From assembly GCF_023509525.1 (NCBI RefSeq), contig NZ_JAKNCJ010000002.1:62001-126000 (forward strand): a DNA stretch of 64,000 nucleotides. Reading direction: 5' to 3'. The translations under genes were made by a program, and so were the position numbers. How positions within the stretch are numbered: position 1 is the stretch's first letter; each line of letters opens with the position of its first letter. Below, piece by piece: positions 51,517-62,048 of the stretch. The notes under the pieces are model-generated. The model was not told the DNA's origin. It was given only the letters and a program-made list of their open reading frames with translations, and made no database searches. Source of the DNA: Brachybacterium equifaecis (GTDB taxonomy: Bacteria; Actinomycetota; Actinomycetes; Actinomycetales; Dermabacteraceae).

Positions 51517-53385
51517 TCACTCGACGGTGACGGACTTCGCGAGGTTGCGGGGCTGGTCGACGTCCAGGCCCTTCGCGGTCGCCAGCTCGCAGGAGAAGAT
51601 CTGCAGCGGGATGACGGTCAGCAGCGGTGCGAACAGGGTGCGGGTCGCGGGGACGCGCATGATGACGTCGGCGTAGGGCTCCACCACGGTGTCGCCCTCC
51701 TCCGCGATCACCAGAGTGCGGGCGCCGCGGGCGCGCACCTCCTGGATGTTCGAGACCACCTTGGAGTGCAGGGAGTCGCGGCCGCCCGGGGAGGGGACGA
51801 TCACGAAGACCGGCTGTCCCTCCTCGACCAGCGCGATCGGCCCGTGCTTGAGCTCGCCGGCGGCGAAGCCCTCGGCGTGGATGTACGCGATCTCCTTGAG
51901 CTTGAGCGCGCCCTCGAGCGCCGTCGGGTAGCCGACGTGCCGGCCGAGGAACAGCACGGAGGTCGCGTCCTTCATCTCGCGCGCGAGCTCCTCGATCTGC
52001 GCGCTGCCGTCCAGGACGGTCTGCACGTGCGCGGGGATCTGCTCGAGATCGGCCATGATCGCGGCGACCTCGTCGGCGAAGAGGTTCCCGCGCACTTGCG
52101 CGAGGTAGAGGCCCAGCAGGTAGGAGGCGGTGATCTGGCCGAGGTACGCCTTCGTGGAGGCGACGGCGATCTCCGGGCCGACGTGCAGGTACAGGGCTGC
52201 GTCGGCCTCGCGGGGGATGGTCGCGCCGCGGGTGTTGCACAGGGCGACGACCTTCGCGCCCTGCTCCTTCGCGTGGCGCATCGCCATCAGGGTGTCCATG
52301 GTCTCGCCGGACTGCGAGATCGCGACCACGAGGGTCTTCTCGTTCACGACGGGGTCGCGGTAGCGGAACTCGTGGGCGAGCTCGACCTCGACGGGGATGC
52401 GGGTCCAGTGCTCGATCGCGTACTTCGCGACGTTGCCGGCGTTGGCCGCGGTGCCGCAGGCGACGACCACGATCTTGTCGACGGTGCGCAGCACGGCCTC
52501 GTCGATGCTCATCTCGTCGAGCTGCAGGCGCCCCTCGACGATGCGGCCGAGGAGGGTGTCCGCGACGGCCGTGGCCTGCTCGTGGATCTCCTTGGCCATG
52601 AAGGAGGGGTAGCCGCCCTTCTGTGCCGCGGCGACGTCCCACTCGATCGTGTAGCGGGTGGGCTCGGGGACGGCCTCGCCGGCGAAGGTGGTGACGGAGA
52701 CGTCATCCGCGGTGACGGTGACGATCTGGTCCTGTCCGATCTCGAGGGCCTCGCGGGTCTCGTCGACGAAGGCGGCGACGTCGGAGCCGAGGAAGTTCTC
52801 CCCCTCGCCGAGGCCGACGACGAGCGGCGAGTTGCGGCGCGCGGCGACGACGCGGTCGGGGGTGTCGATGTGGATGGCGAGCAGCGTGAAGGCGCCCTCG
52901 AGCCGCGCGACGACGCGGGCCATGGCGGCCTCGAGCGTGCCGCCGCCCTCCATCTCACGGGCGACCAGGTGCGCGGCGACCTCGGAGTCGGTCTCCGAGC
53001 GGAACAGGTAGCCCTGCTCCTCGAGCTCGGCCTTCAGCGGCGCGAAGTTCTCGATGATGCCGTTGTGGACGAGCGCCAGCTCGCCGTTCTTCCCGCCGCG
53101 GTGCGGGTGGGCGTTGCCGTCGGTCGGCGCGCCATGGGTGGCCCAGCGGGTGTGCCCGATGGCGACCTGCGAGTCGCTCGCCTCGTGGCCGGCGACGGCC
53201 TCGCGGAGGTTCGCGATCTTGCCGGCGCGCTTGTCGATGCGCACCTGCTGCTGATCGAGCACGGCCACTCCGGCGGAGTCATAGCCGCGGTACTCCAGGC
53301 GGCTGAGGCCCTGCAGGACGACGTCGACGGGGCGGGGGGACGGGGCGGCGCTGAGCGGCCCGACGTAACCAACGATTCCACACAT
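51517..53385 (-). CDS. glmS: Glutamine-fructose-6-phosphate aminotransferase
   Basis: 622 residues. MCGIVGYVG gives the N-terminal nucleophile Cys2. GHTRWATHGAPTDGNAHPH and EIDSEVAAHL-like SETDSEVAAHLV are in the glutaminase domain; two SIS domains follow, with CGTAANAGNVAKY, SQSGETMDTL and the C-terminal DVDQPRNLAKSVTVE. It makes glucosamine-6-phosphate for peptidoglycan and mycothiol. glmM, the next enzyme of the path, is 1.2 kb away on the same strand. Confidence 0.96.
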   Translation of the reverse strand: MCGIVGYVGPLSAAPSPRPVDVVLQGLSRLEYRGYDSAGVAVLDQQQVRIDKRAGKIANLREAVAGHEASDSQVAIGHTRWATHGAPTDGNAHPHRGGKNGELALVHNGIIENFAPLKAELEEQGYLFRSETDSEVAAHLVAREMEGGGTLEAAMARVVARLEGAFTLLAIHIDTPDRVVAARRNSPLVVGLGEGENFLGSDVAAFVDETREALEIGQDQIVTVTADDVSVTTFAGEAVPEPTRYTIEWDVAAAQKGGYPSFMAKEIHEQATAVADTLLGRIVEGRLQLDEMSIDEAVLRTVDKIVVVACGTAANAGNVAKYAIEHWTRIPVEVELAHEFRYRDPVVNEKTLVVAISQSGETMDTLMAMRHAKEQGAKVVALCNTRGATIPREADAALYLHVGPEIAVASTKAYLGQITASYLLGLYLAQVRGNLFADEVAAIMADLEQIPAHVQTVLDGSAQIEELAREMKDATSVLFLGRHVGYPTALEGALKLKEIAYIHAEGFAAGELKHGPIALVEEGQPVFVIVPSPGGRDSLHSKVVSNIQEVRARGARTLVIAEEGDTVVEPYADVIMRVPATRTLFAPLLTVIPLQIFSCELATAKGLDVDQPRNLAKSVTVE

Positions 53386-53578
53386 GCCCCTGACGCTAGC
53401 GCCCCGCCGGCCTCCCGCGGCCCCCGCGGGCCCGGTGCGGCGAGGGATGGCTCACGCCGGCGGCCCCGGTCGCGCAGGACTGGACCGCCGGCTGCGCAAA
53501 CGCGCACAAACGCACATTGCTCTCTGCGCGCTTCTGCGCGGTCACGGTGCCCGACATCTGCTGGAACAATGGCGTCCC

Positions 53579-54535
53579 ATGAGACCGCCAGCGCTGCACG
53601 GGTCGTTCACGCCCTTCGACGAGATCTCCCGCGACCGCTGGGCGCGGCTGTCGGACCAGACTCCCCTCCCCCTCACCGAACAGGACGCCCAGCGCCTGCG
53701 CGGGCTCGGCGAGAGCCTGGACCTGGCGGAGATCGACGCCGTCTACCGGCCCATCTCCCACATGCTGAACATGCAGGTCATCGCCGCGCAGCAGCTGCGC
53801 CGGGCGCGCGAGGACTTCCTGCACCAGCAGCAGCGCCGCACTCCGTACATCATCGCGGTGGCGGGGTCGGTGGCCGTCGGCAAATCCACGACCGCCCGCC
53901 TGCTGCGGGAGCTCATGGCGCGCTGGCCGGAGACGCCGCGCGTGCAGCTCGTGACGACCGACGGATTCCTGCTGCCGAACGCCGAGCTCGAGGCGAGAGG
54001 GATCATGCACCGCAAGGGCTTCCCCGAGAGCTATGACCGCAAGGCCCTGCTGCGCTTCGTGGCCGAGGTGAAGGCGGGCACCGATCGGGTGGAGGCGCCC
54101 GTCTACTCGCACCTCGTCTACGACATCGTCGAGGGCGAGAGGATCGTCGTGGAGCGGCCGGACGTCCTCATCCTCGAGGGCATCAACGTGCTCCAGCCCT
54201 CGCGCCCCCGCACCGACGGGCGCTTCGGGATGGCGGTCTCGGACTTCTTCGACTTCTCCGTCTACGTCGACGCGCGCGAGGAGGACGTGCAGCGCTGGTA
54301 CGTGGACCGCTTCCTCGCCCTGCGCGAGACCGCCTTCGCCGATCCCCGCTCCTATTTCCGCAAGTACGCGGAGCTCTCGGACGCGCAGGCCCGCGCGACG
54401 GCCGAGAACATCTGGGCCACCATCAACGGCCCGAACCTCGCCGCGAACGTCGCACCGACCCGCGGCCGCGCGGACCTGGTCCTGCGCAAGGACGCGGACC
54501 ACCGGGTGCGCAGCGTGCTCCTGCGGCGGGTCTGA
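53579..54535 (+). CDS. coaA: Pantothenate kinase, type I
   Basis: 318 residues. Walker A GSVAVGKSTTARLL (residues about 98-111), VTTDGFLLPNAELEARG and GFPESYDRKALLRF are classical CoaA. It catalyses the first step of CoA synthesis. ATG 53579 gives the family N-terminus (FTPFDEISRDRWARL). It is divergent from glmS with a 193-bp region, and convergent with glmM. Confidence 0.95.
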   Translation: MRPPALHGSFTPFDEISRDRWARLSDQTPLPLTEQDAQRLRGLGESLDLAEIDAVYRPISHMLNMQVIAAQQLRRAREDFLHQQQRRTPYIIAVAGSVAVGKSTTARLLRELMARWPETPRVQLVTTDGFLLPNAELEARGIMHRKGFPESYDRKALLRFVAEVKAGTDRVEAPVYSHLVYDIVEGERIVVERPDVLILEGINVLQPSRPRTDGRFGMAVSDFFDFSVYVDAREEDVQRWYVDRFLALRETAFADPRSYFRKYAELSDAQARATAENIWATINGPNLAANVAPTRGRADLVLRKDADHRVRSVLLRRV

Positions 54536-54555
54536 GCCCCGGACGAGACGACGGC

Positions 54556-54583
54556 GGGCAGGGAGCCTGTCCGCTCCCCGCCC
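54556..54583. terminator. Bidirectional terminator coaA/glmM
   Basis: GGGC-a-GGGAGC, loop, GCTCCC-c-GCCC: a 10-pair stem with one mismatch, 20 bp after the coaA stop and 28 bp before the glmM stop. Confidence 0.6.
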
Positions 54584-54610
54584 ACCGCTCGCTGCGCTCG
54601 ATCCCCGCGG

Positions 54611-55957
54611 TCAGAGCGAGGTGCGCTCCTTGACGACACCGGCGAGGCGCTCGGCGATGCCGTCGGCCGTCGCCTGGTCGGCCGCCTCGACCATCACGCG
54701 CACGAGCGGCTCGGTGCCCGAGGGGCGCAGCAGCACGCGTCCGGTCTCCCCGAGCTCCTTCTCCGCGGCGAGCACGGCCTCGTGGATGCCGTGGTCGATC
54801 GTCGCACGAGTCTTGTCCACGCCCTTCACGTTGATGAGGGACTGCGGCATGCGGGACATGACGTCCGCGAGCTCGCGGGCGCTCCTGCCGGTCTCGGCCA
54901 TGCGCTGCAGCAGGTGCAGGGCCGTCAGCTCCCCGTCGCCGGTGGTCGCGTGGGCGGCCATGATGACGTGGCCGGACTGCTCGCCGCCGAGGGAGAAGCC
55001 GCCGAGGTTCATCTCCTCGAGCACGTAGCGGTCGCCGACGGCCGTCTGGCCGAGGCGGATCCCGTGCTCGGCCATCGCGAGCTTCAGTCCCAGGTTGCTC
55101 ATGACCGTGACGACGAGGGTGTCCTCGTGCAGCTGGCCGCGCTCCTTCATGTCCAGCGCCAGGATCGCCATGATCTGGTCGCCGTCGATCGGATCGCCAT
55201 CGCCGTCCACTGCGAGGCAGCGGTCGGCATCGCCGTCGAAGGCGACGCCGATGTCGGCGCCGACCTCGCGGACCTTCGCCTGGAGCTTGCCGAGGTGCGT
55301 GGAGCCGCACTCCTCGTTGATCTGCAGTCCGTCGGTGCGGTCGCCGATCACATGCACCGTCGCGCCCGCGGCGCGCAGAGCCGCCGGTCCGGTCTCGAAG
55401 GCAGCGCCGTTGGCGCAGTCGGCGACGACGGTCAGCCCCGTCAGCGGACGCTCGATCGTGGAGACCAGGTGGTCCACGTACTCCTGGACCGCGTTCTCGT
55501 AGCGGGTGATGGTGCCGACGGCGGTGTCCTGGGGGCGGTCCCAGGTCTCGCCGAGGCGCGCCTCGATCGCGTCCTCGACCTCGTCCGGCAGCTTCGTGCC
55601 GCCGCGGGCGAAGAACTTGATGCCGTTGTCGGCCGAAGGGTTGTGCGAAGCGGAGATCATCACGCCGAGGTCGGCGCCGGACTCCTTCACCAGGTGCGCG
55701 AGGCCCGGGGTGGGCAGGATCCCCGCATCCTCGACGTCGACGCCGGCGGAGGCGAGACCCGCGCACACGGCCGCGGCGAGGAAGTCGCCCGAGGGGCGCG
55801 GGTCTCGGGCGACGATCGCGCGGGCGCGCTGGCCGTCGAAGGCGCCGAACGTGGCGAGCACGTGGGCGGCGCCCACGCTCAGCTCGACGGCGAGCTCCGC
55901 CGTGATGTCCACGTTCGCGCGGCCGCGCACACCGTCCGTGCCGAAGAGTCGAGCCAT
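54611..55957 (-). CDS. glmM: Phosphoglucosamine mutase
   Basis: 448 residues. The active-site serine loop [18 protein letters not shown] (Ser near 102), metal loop [13 protein letters not shown] and phosphate loop [15 protein letters not shown] are all intact. It converts glucosamine-6-P to glucosamine-1-P after GlmS. Start ATG 55957 ([12 protein letters not shown]) is the family start. Confidence 0.96.
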   Translation of the reverse strand: MARLFGTDGVRGRANVDITAELAVELSVGAAHVLATFGAFDGQRARAIVARDPRPSGDFLAAAVCAGLASAGVDVEDAGILPTPGLAHLVKESGADLGVMISASHNPSADNGIKFFARGGTKLPDEVEDAIEARLGETWDRPQDTAVGTITRYENAVQEYVDHLVSTIERPLTGLTVVADCANGAAFETGPAALRAAGATVHVIGDRTDGLQINEECGSTHLGKLQAKVREVGADIGVAFDGDADRCLAVDGDGDPIDGDQIMAILALDMKERGQLHEDTLVVTVMSNLGLKLAMAEHGIRLGQTAVGDRYVLEEMNLGGFSLGGEQSGHVIMAAHATTGDGELTALHLLQRMAETGRSARELADVMSRMPQSLINVKGVDKTRATIDHGIHEAVLAAEKELGETGRVLLRPSGTEPLVRVMVEAADQATADGIAERLAGVVKERTSL

Positions 55958-56120
55958 GATGCAGAGGTCCTTCCGATGGTCCGGCGCCCGCGATCGGACT
56001 GCGGCGGGCATAGGAAGGAGGGTATCTCCCTGCCCCTTCCCGGCCTGAGAGGCGGGGCCCTCGGCCCGGCCCCGCGTGAGGCGGCTCGCGCCGGGGCGGG
56101 CACTCGGTAGCCTGGAGGGT

Positions 56121-59100
56121 ATGCCTGCCGACGATCAGCCCTCCGGACCCGGCGCGACGCACGGAGCGCTGCCGCACGTCCCGCCCTCGGTGATCACCCA
56201 CCTCGTGGGGGCGCAGGCCGCCGGTCGCGGCCTCGCCTACGCGAAGGGCGGGCGGGTGCGGGAGCTCGAGTGGGATCCGGAGCGCCGCGCGGTGCGGGCG
56301 GACGTCTCCGGCAGCGATCCCCAGGACTACCTCACCGAGGCGGTGCTCGCGGAGTACGAGGAGGACGCCGTCTCGCGGCGCTTCTGGCAGGAGGAGGCGG
56401 GCGGGCTCTGGCGCCCCCTGCACTCGCGCTGCACGTGCCCGATCGGCGGGGACTGCAAGCATGTCGCCGCGATGCTCTACCACCTCGACGAGGAGGGGCG
56501 CGCGGCGAAGGCGAGCAACCCCCCGGCGGAATGGCGCACGGTGCTGCGGCCCCTGCTCGCCGAGGCCGCGAGCGAGCAGGTCCCCCAGGCCCTCGCCATC
56601 CGCTTCGAGCTGGAGGCCGCTCCCCCGCAGGCGGGAGGCGCCCGCGGCCGGCGGGAGAGCGCGACCCCCGAGCACCTCGCCGCCGGCGCCGAGCTGTGGC
56701 TGGGCATGCGGCCCATGACGATGGGCAAGAAGGGCACCTGGATCAAGTCCGGGCTCTCCTGGCGCTCCTTCGAGTACCGCGTGGGCGGGCATGCCTACGT
56801 GCCCGCCCACGCGGAGGCGCTCACCCGGATCTTCGCCTCCGCCTCCTCCGAGCGCTCCTACACCTCCGGCACGATCGAGCACCTGTGGCTGAACTCGATC
56901 GGCACCCCGCTGATCTGGCAGTCCCTCGCGCACGCCCGCGACGTCGGCGTCCAGCTGCTGGCCGACGGCATCCTCGCGAGCATCGAGCTCGCTCCCCCGG
57001 CCTCGGTGCAGGTCGACCTCCTGGCCGACGAGTCGGACGCGCTGCGGGTGGTCCCCCGCATCCATATCGGCGGCGAGACCGCTCCGGATGCCCAGCCGCT
57101 GGGCACAGCGGGCGTCATCGACCTCATGCCCCTCGATCCCGGCGCGCAGGGCGCCACCCGCGAGAAGCCCGGGGGGAGCGCGGGAAGCGCCGGCGGCCGC
57201 GCCGCACGCGCGAGCGCTCGCTTCGCCGCGCGCATCGCGCCCGTCGGCTCCCCCGTGCCGACGGCCCTGCAGCGCCTGTTCCAGCGCCCTGAGCCGCTCG
57301 TCGTCCCCGCAGCCGAGCGCACCGACTTCCTCGAGGTCGCCTACCCGCGCCTGCGCGCGATCGCCCCGGTGACCAGCAGCGACGGCAGCGTGGAGATGCC
57401 CGCGATCCGCCCCGCGACCCTGCGCCTGTCCGCGAGCTACGCCGACGGCGACCGCCTCACGCTCACCTGGTCCTGGCAGTACCACGACCCCTCTCGCCGC
57501 CTGCCGATGGACCAGCGCCAGGGCGTGCGCCGCGACCTCGCCCACGAGGACGCCGTGCTCGCGCGGGCGCGGATGCTGTGGCCGACAGCCGGGGGCAGCG
57601 CCCCGGAGGTGCTCTCCGGGTCGGACACCGCGGAGTTCACCCAGCACGTCCTCGATGCGCTCGGGCAGCTCGACCACGTGAGCACGGAGATCACCGGCAC
57701 CCGCCACGCCTACCGCGAGCTCGACGGCGCCCCGCACGTGCGCGTCACGCAGACGCAGTCCCCCGGGAAGCACGACTGGTTCGACCTGGGCTTCCAGATC
57801 ACCATCGACGGCCGTGAGATCCCCTTCCCCACGCTCTTCGTCGCGCTCGCGCAGGGGAAGACGAAGCTCCTCATGCCCGACCGCACCTACTTCTCGCTCG
57901 ACAACCCCGCCTTCGACGCGCTGCGCGAGCTGATACGCGAGGGCGAGGCGCTCGCCGAGTGGAACCCCGAGCACCAGGAGATCAGCCGCTACCAGGTCGA
58001 CCTCTGGGAGGACCTGGTGGAGATCGCCGACCAGGCGCGCGCCGCTCGCGCCTGGGAGGAGAGCGTCGGCCGACTGCGCGACGTGCAGTCGATCGAGGCG
58101 CCCGCGCTCCCCGCGGGTCTGCACGCGGAGCTGCGCCCCTACCAGCTCTCGGGCTTCGCCTGGCTCGCCTTCCTGTACGAGCACGGCCTCGGCGGGATCC
58201 TCGCCGACGACATGGGCCTCGGCAAGACCATCCAGACGCTCGCCCTCATCGCGCATGCCCGCGAGAGGGCGGGCGAGGACGCGTCGGCGCAGGCATCCGC
58301 AGAGGTCGGCGGCGCCCCGTCGGCCGGCGCAGCCGCGGCCGGCACACCGCCCTTCCTGGTGGTCGCGCCGTCCTCCGTGCTGCCGGTGTGGCGCGCGGAG
58401 GCCGAGCGGTTCACCCCGGGACTGAGCGTGCGAGTGCTGGACCGCACGAGCCGCGCCCGCGGCACGAGCCTCGCGCAGGAGGTGCGCGGCGCGGACATCG
58501 TCGTCACGAGCTACACGGTGCTGCGCATCGATGACGAGGAGTTCGCCGCTCGCGAGTTCGACGGCCTGGTGCTCGACGAGGCGCAGTTCGTGAAGAACCG
58601 CCGCTCCCGGTCCCACCAGGCGGCATCCCGCATCCGCGCCGGGTTCCGGCTCGCGATCACGGGCACCCCGATGGAGAACTCGCTGGACGACCTGTGGGCG
58701 ATCCTCGCGCTCGCCGCCCCCGGACTGTTCTCCTCGCCGCTTGCTTTCCGCCAGCGCTACACGCTGCCGATCGAGACCGGGGAGCATCCCGATCGGATGG
58801 ATGTGCTGCGCGCCCGCGTGAAGCCCTTCATGCTGCGTCGCACGAAGGAGGTCGTGGCGAAGGAGCTGCCGGAGAAGCAGGAGCAGATCCTCTCGGTCAC
58901 CCTCGAGCCCGAGCACCGGGCGCTGTACGACTCCGTGCTGCAGCGCGAGCGCAAGAAGGTGCTGGGCCTGATCCGGGAGGATCTGGACCGCAACCGCTTC
59001 ATCGTGTTCCGCTCGCTGACCCTGCTGCGGATGATGGCGCTGGACCCCTCGATCGTCGACGCCGAGCAGCACGGCGATGTGGAGAGCTCGAAGCTGAACG

Positions 59101-59588
59101 CCCTGTTCGACCGTCTCGACGAGGTGCTCGGGGGCGGCCACCGGGTGCTGCTGTTCAGCCAGTTCACCTCCTACCTGCGCCACGTCGCGGCCGAGCTCGA
59201 GATCCGCGGGGTGCCCTACGCCTACCTCGACGGCTCCACCCGGGACCGCAGCGCGGTGGTGCAGGGCTTCCGCGATGGCGATGCCCCGGTGTTCCTGATC
59301 TCCCTGAAAGCCGGCGGCTTCGGCCTCACGCTCACCGAGGCCGACTACGTGTTCCTGCTGGATCCGTGGTGGAACCCGGCCGCCGAGAACCAGGCCGTGG
59401 ACCGCGCCCACCGCATCGGCCAGGAGAAGACCGTGATGGTGTTCCGCATGGTCGCCCAGGACACGATCGAGGAGAAGGTGCTCGCCCTGCAGAACCGCAA
59501 GGCCGCCCTCTTCGACTCCCTCACCGAGGGCGGGAAGGCCTTCATGAGCGGCATCACCGCCGACGACATCCGCGAGCTGCTCGCGTAG
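56121..59588 (+). CDS. SWIM zinc-finger SNF2-type DEAD/DEAH helicase
   Basis: 1155 residues. A SWIM finger ([19 protein letters not shown]) lies at about 101-119. The SNF2 motor has [14 protein letters not shown] (about 694-707), LDEAQFVKN (Walker B, about 816-824), [20 protein letters not shown] and the C-terminal [19 protein letters not shown]. It is a bacterial Snf2 ATPase of the HepA-like type, probably acting on DNA or RNA polymerase complexes. Intact and full length. ATG 56121 is preferred. Confidence 0.93.
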   Translation: MPADDQPSGPGATHGALPHVPPSVITHLVGAQAAGRGLAYAKGGRVRELEWDPERRAVRADVSGSDPQDYLTEAVLAEYEEDAVSRRFWQEEAGGLWRPLHSRCTCPIGGDCKHVAAMLYHLDEEGRAAKASNPPAEWRTVLRPLLAEAASEQVPQALAIRFELEAAPPQAGGARGRRESATPEHLAAGAELWLGMRPMTMGKKGTWIKSGLSWRSFEYRVGGHAYVPAHAEALTRIFASASSERSYTSGTIEHLWLNSIGTPLIWQSLAHARDVGVQLLADGILASIELAPPASVQVDLLADESDALRVVPRIHIGGETAPDAQPLGTAGVIDLMPLDPGAQGATREKPGGSAGSAGGRAARASARFAARIAPVGSPVPTALQRLFQRPEPLVVPAAERTDFLEVAYPRLRAIAPVTSSDGSVEMPAIRPATLRLSASYADGDRLTLTWSWQYHDPSRRLPMDQRQGVRRDLAHEDAVLARARMLWPTAGGSAPEVLSGSDTAEFTQHVLDALGQLDHVSTEITGTRHAYRELDGAPHVRVTQTQSPGKHDWFDLGFQITIDGREIPFPTLFVALAQGKTKLLMPDRTYFSLDNPAFDALRELIREGEALAEWNPEHQEISRYQVDLWEDLVEIADQARAARAWEESVGRLRDVQSIEAPALPAGLHAELRPYQLSGFAWLAFLYEHGLGGILADDMGLGKTIQTLALIAHARERAGEDASAQASAEVGGAPSAGAAAAGTPPFLVVAPSSVLPVWRAEAERFTPGLSVRVLDRTSRARGTSLAQEVRGADIVVTSYTVLRIDDEEFAAREFDGLVLDEAQFVKNRRSRSHQAASRIRAGFRLAITGTPMENSLDDLWAILALAAPGLFSSPLAFRQRYTLPIETGEHPDRMDVLRARVKPFMLRRTKEVVAKELPEKQEQILSVTLEPEHRALYDSVLQRERKKVLGLIREDLDRNRFIVFRSLTLLRMMALDPSIVDAEQHGDVESSKLNALFDRLDEVLGGGHRVLLFSQFTSYLRHVAAELEIRGVPYAYLDGSTRDRSAVVQGFRDGDAPVFLISLKAGGFGLTLTEADYVFLLDPWWNPAAENQAVDRAHRIGQEKTVMVFRMVAQDTIEEKVLALQNRKAALFDSLTEGGKAFMSGITADDIRELLA

Positions 59589-59679
59589 GTCGCGCCGGCG
59601 GAGCCGGCCCGTCGGCCCGTCGCGGGGCGGCCGATCGGCGCCCAGTGCCCGGTGCCCGCGCCCGGCGCCCGAACGCAGC

Positions 59680-59715
59680 GAAGCGGCCCCCGACCGTGAG
59701 GTCGAGGGCCGCTTC
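59680..59715. terminator. Bidirectional terminator after rpsI and the SNF2 gene
   Basis: A 16-bp stem with one mismatch and a GTGA loop (GAAGCGGCCC-c-CGACC and its complement) lies between the convergent SNF2 and rpsI genes. The helicase stop is 92 bp upstream. Confidence 0.8.
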
Positions 59716-59759
59716 TGCAGCAGTGCCGCAGCGAGACCTGGGGGCCGCAGCCCCGCGGA

Positions 59760-60263
59760 TCAGCGCTTCGAGTACTGAGGCGCCTTGCGGGCCTTCTTGA
59801 GACCGGCCTTCTTGCGCTCGATGACGCGGGCGTCACGCGTGAGGAAGCCGGCCTTCTTGAGGGCAGCGCGGTTGTTGTCGAGGTCGATCGCGTTCAGCGC
59901 ACGGGCGATGCCCAGGCGCAGCGCACCGGCCTGGCCGGACGCGCCGCCGCCGTGGATGCGGGCGATGACGTCGAAGCGGCCCTGGAGGTCGAGCAGCTTG
60001 AAGGGCTCGTTGACCTCCTGCTGGTGGACCTTGTTCGGGAAGTAGTTCTCCAGCGAACGGCCGTTCAGGGTCCACTCACCGGTGCCGGGCACGAGGCGGA
60101 CGCGAGCGACAGCCTCCTTGCGGCGGCCGGTGCCGTAGCCGGGAGCGGTCACGGACTGGCCGCGGCCGACTGCCGACTCTTCGGTGGACTCGGTGGTGAA
60201 GCTGGAAGGGGCGGACTCGTCGGTGACGGAGTCGAGCTCCTCAGCGATGGTGGTCTCGGTCAC
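59760..60263 (-). CDS. rpsI: Ribosomal protein S9
   Basis: 167 residues from GTG 60263. The first 40 residues are an acidic, non-conserved extension; the core [26 protein letters not shown] and the C-terminal [17 protein letters not shown] (tail reaching the decoding site) are S9. It follows rplM by 50 bp. Confidence 0.97.
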   Translation of the reverse strand: MTETTIAEELDSVTDESAPSSFTTESTEESAVGRGQSVTAPGYGTGRRKEAVARVRLVPGTGEWTLNGRSLENYFPNKVHQQEVNEPFKLLDLQGRFDVIARIHGGGASGQAGALRLGIARALNAIDLDNNRAALKKAGFLTRDARVIERKKAGLKKARKAPQYSKR

Positions 60264-60313
60264 GGTTCTCCTCTTATGTTCCGTGCAGTGGGGCGAGCGC
60301 GGGGCTCACCCGC

Positions 60314-60757
60314 TTACTGCGCCACCTGGGAAAGGGTGTACGGGGTGGGCTTCTGGGCTGCGTGGGGGTGCTCCGCGCCGGCGTAGACCTTCAGCTTCGA
60401 GAGCTGCTGGGTGGCCAGCTTGTTCTTCGGGAGCATGCCGCGCACGGCCTTCTCCACCGCACGATCCGGGCGCTTCTCGAGCAGCTCGGAGTAAGGGATG
60501 CCGCGCAGACCGCCCGGGTAGCCCGAGTGGCGGTAGGCCAGCTTGGCCTCGCGCTTGTTGCCGGTCAGTGCGACCTTCCCGGCGTTGATGATGATGACGT
60601 AGTCGCCTGCATCCACGTGGGGTGCGAAGACCGGCTTGTGCTTGCCCCGCAGCAGCTGAGCAGCCTGGGAAGCGAGCCGGCCGAGGACGACATCCGTTGC
60701 GTCGATGACGTACCAGGAACGCTCGACTTCGTCGGGCTTCGGGGTGAACGTACGCAC
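60314..60757 (-). CDS. rplM: Ribosomal protein L13
   Basis: 147 residues, the family length. [62 protein letters not shown] and [11 protein letters not shown] are L13. The GTG at 60757 has an AGAAGAAGG site upstream. First gene of the L13-S9 operon. Confidence 0.97.
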   Translation of the reverse strand: MRTFTPKPDEVERSWYVIDATDVVLGRLASQAAQLLRGKHKPVFAPHVDAGDYVIIINAGKVALTGNKREAKLAYRHSGYPGGLRGIPYSELLEKRPDRAVEKAVRGMLPKNKLATQQLSKLKVYAGAEHPHAAQKPTPYTLSQVAQ

Positions 60758-61067
60758 TCTGCCTTCTTCTCTCGTCGTGTGCGGACCGGGGTGATCTGCG
60801 CGTAGGTGCGCAGGCCGGACCGCGAATCGATGATGGACCGTGGACACGCTTCCTTCGGTTAAAGCATGGCCGATCGTCGGGCCCGGAGAGCATCCTGCAC
60901 GGCAGGACCAGCGACTCCGCGATGCGTGTGAGGAACCCTTCTCGCGCCGGCGTGAGATCGGCTGCGGTTCGGGTGCGCATCTGGGCACGACGACTCGTCA
61001 TGGTAGTCCGCCGCGGCGAGCAGGGTCAACGCGCTCGAACGCCCCGGGGCCGCAGGTGCGAGCGGGA
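60758..61067 (-). promoter_or_regulatory. Promoter and long leader of rplM-rpsI
   Basis: This 310-bp stretch has no gene. On the minus strand TTGACC (61024-61029) and TACCAT (61000-61005) are spaced by 18 bases, a good promoter. Transcription would start near 60992, giving a leader of about 235 nt before rplM. Such leaders can carry autoregulatory structure; I did not identify a known fold. Confidence 0.6.
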
Positions 61068-61976
61068 TCACGCGCGGGGCGCGGGCTCCGGGCGCACCCA
61101 GGTCTCGCCGCGGGTGGCGCGCGCCTCCTCGGCCCGCGCCGCGAGCTGGTCGTCGGCCGGATAGCCGACGTGCTCGAGCGTGAGTCCCCCGGGGGCGAAC
61201 ATCGGGGCCGTCCCCGCCGCGTCGCGCCGCGGGGTGGCGACGAGCGCGGCCATCCAGGCGGCGTCGGCCTTCCCGCCCTGGCGTCCGCGCCCCTCCCCCA
61301 CCGCGACGGACGCGCCGACGATGGAGCGCACCATGTGGTGGCAGAACGCGTCGGCCTCGACGGTCGCGACCACGAGGCCCGCGTCGGCCAGCCGCGGATC
61401 CGCGTCCACCCGCTCCCAGCGCACCGCGCGCAGGGTGCGGATCGTGGTCGCGCCCTCGCGGGGCTTGCAGAAGGAGAGGAAGTCGTGCTCGCCGAGCAGC
61501 GTCTGCGCGGCCTCGTGCATGGCATCGGCATCCAGGGCGCGGCGGTGGGGGACGACGTCCCGCCGCATCGGCGAGCGCGAGGCGACGGAGTCGCTGATGC
61601 GGTAGCGGTAGGTGCGCGAGAGAGCGGAGAAGCGGGCGTCGAACTCCGGCGGGACGGCGCGGGCCTCGCGCACGACGATGTCGCTCGGCAGCACTCCGGC
61701 GAGCCGGTCGAGGATCGCGAGCTCGGGCGCCCGGTCGCTGCGGCCGGGCATGGACTCCCACACGGCGTCCTCGAGATCGAGGTGGACCACCTGGCCGCTC
61801 GCGTGCACGCCTGCGTCGGTGCGGCCGGCGACGACGACGCGCAGGGCCGACGGCTCCTGCCGGCAGATCCGCGCGAGTCCCTTCTCGAGCTCGCCCTGCA
61901 CGGTCCGCAGCCCCGGCTGCGCGGCCCATCCGGAGAATCCGGTGCCGTCATAGGCGAGGTCGAGGCGAAGGCGCAT
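61068..61976 (-). CDS. truA: tRNA pseudouridine(38-40) synthase TruA
   Basis: 302 residues. GRTDAGVHASGQVVHLD carries the catalytic Asp (about residue 53). LAYDGTGFSGWAAQPG and SRTYRYRI are conserved, as is FCHHMVRSIVGA. ATG 61976 is clear. It is divergent from purD with a 72-bp promoter gap. Confidence 0.96.
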   Translation of the reverse strand: MRLRLDLAYDGTGFSGWAAQPGLRTVQGELEKGLARICRQEPSALRVVVAGRTDAGVHASGQVVHLDLEDAVWESMPGRSDRAPELAILDRLAGVLPSDIVVREARAVPPEFDARFSALSRTYRYRISDSVASRSPMRRDVVPHRRALDADAMHEAAQTLLGEHDFLSFCKPREGATTIRTLRAVRWERVDADPRLADAGLVVATVEADAFCHHMVRSIVGASVAVGEGRGRQGGKADAAWMAALVATPRRDAAGTAPMFAPGGLTLEHVGYPADDQLAARAEEARATRGETWVRPEPAPRA

Positions 61977-62048
61977 GGCGCGATGCTATCGGGGGAGCCT
62001 CCGCGCGGCTTCCTCGGGCAGGAGCCCGCCGCCGCTACGCTGGCCTGC

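Noticed and set aside
53386-53578. A possible glmS ribozyme or riboswitch upstream of glmS.
   Set aside because: No recognisable ribozyme core was seen, and these elements are typical of Firmicutes.
54423-59411. A very long open frame (over 1600 residues) opposite the glmM-SNF2 region.
   Set aside because: It is the antisense shadow of two well-recognised genes in high-GC DNA, with low-complexity Arg/Gly/Ala content.
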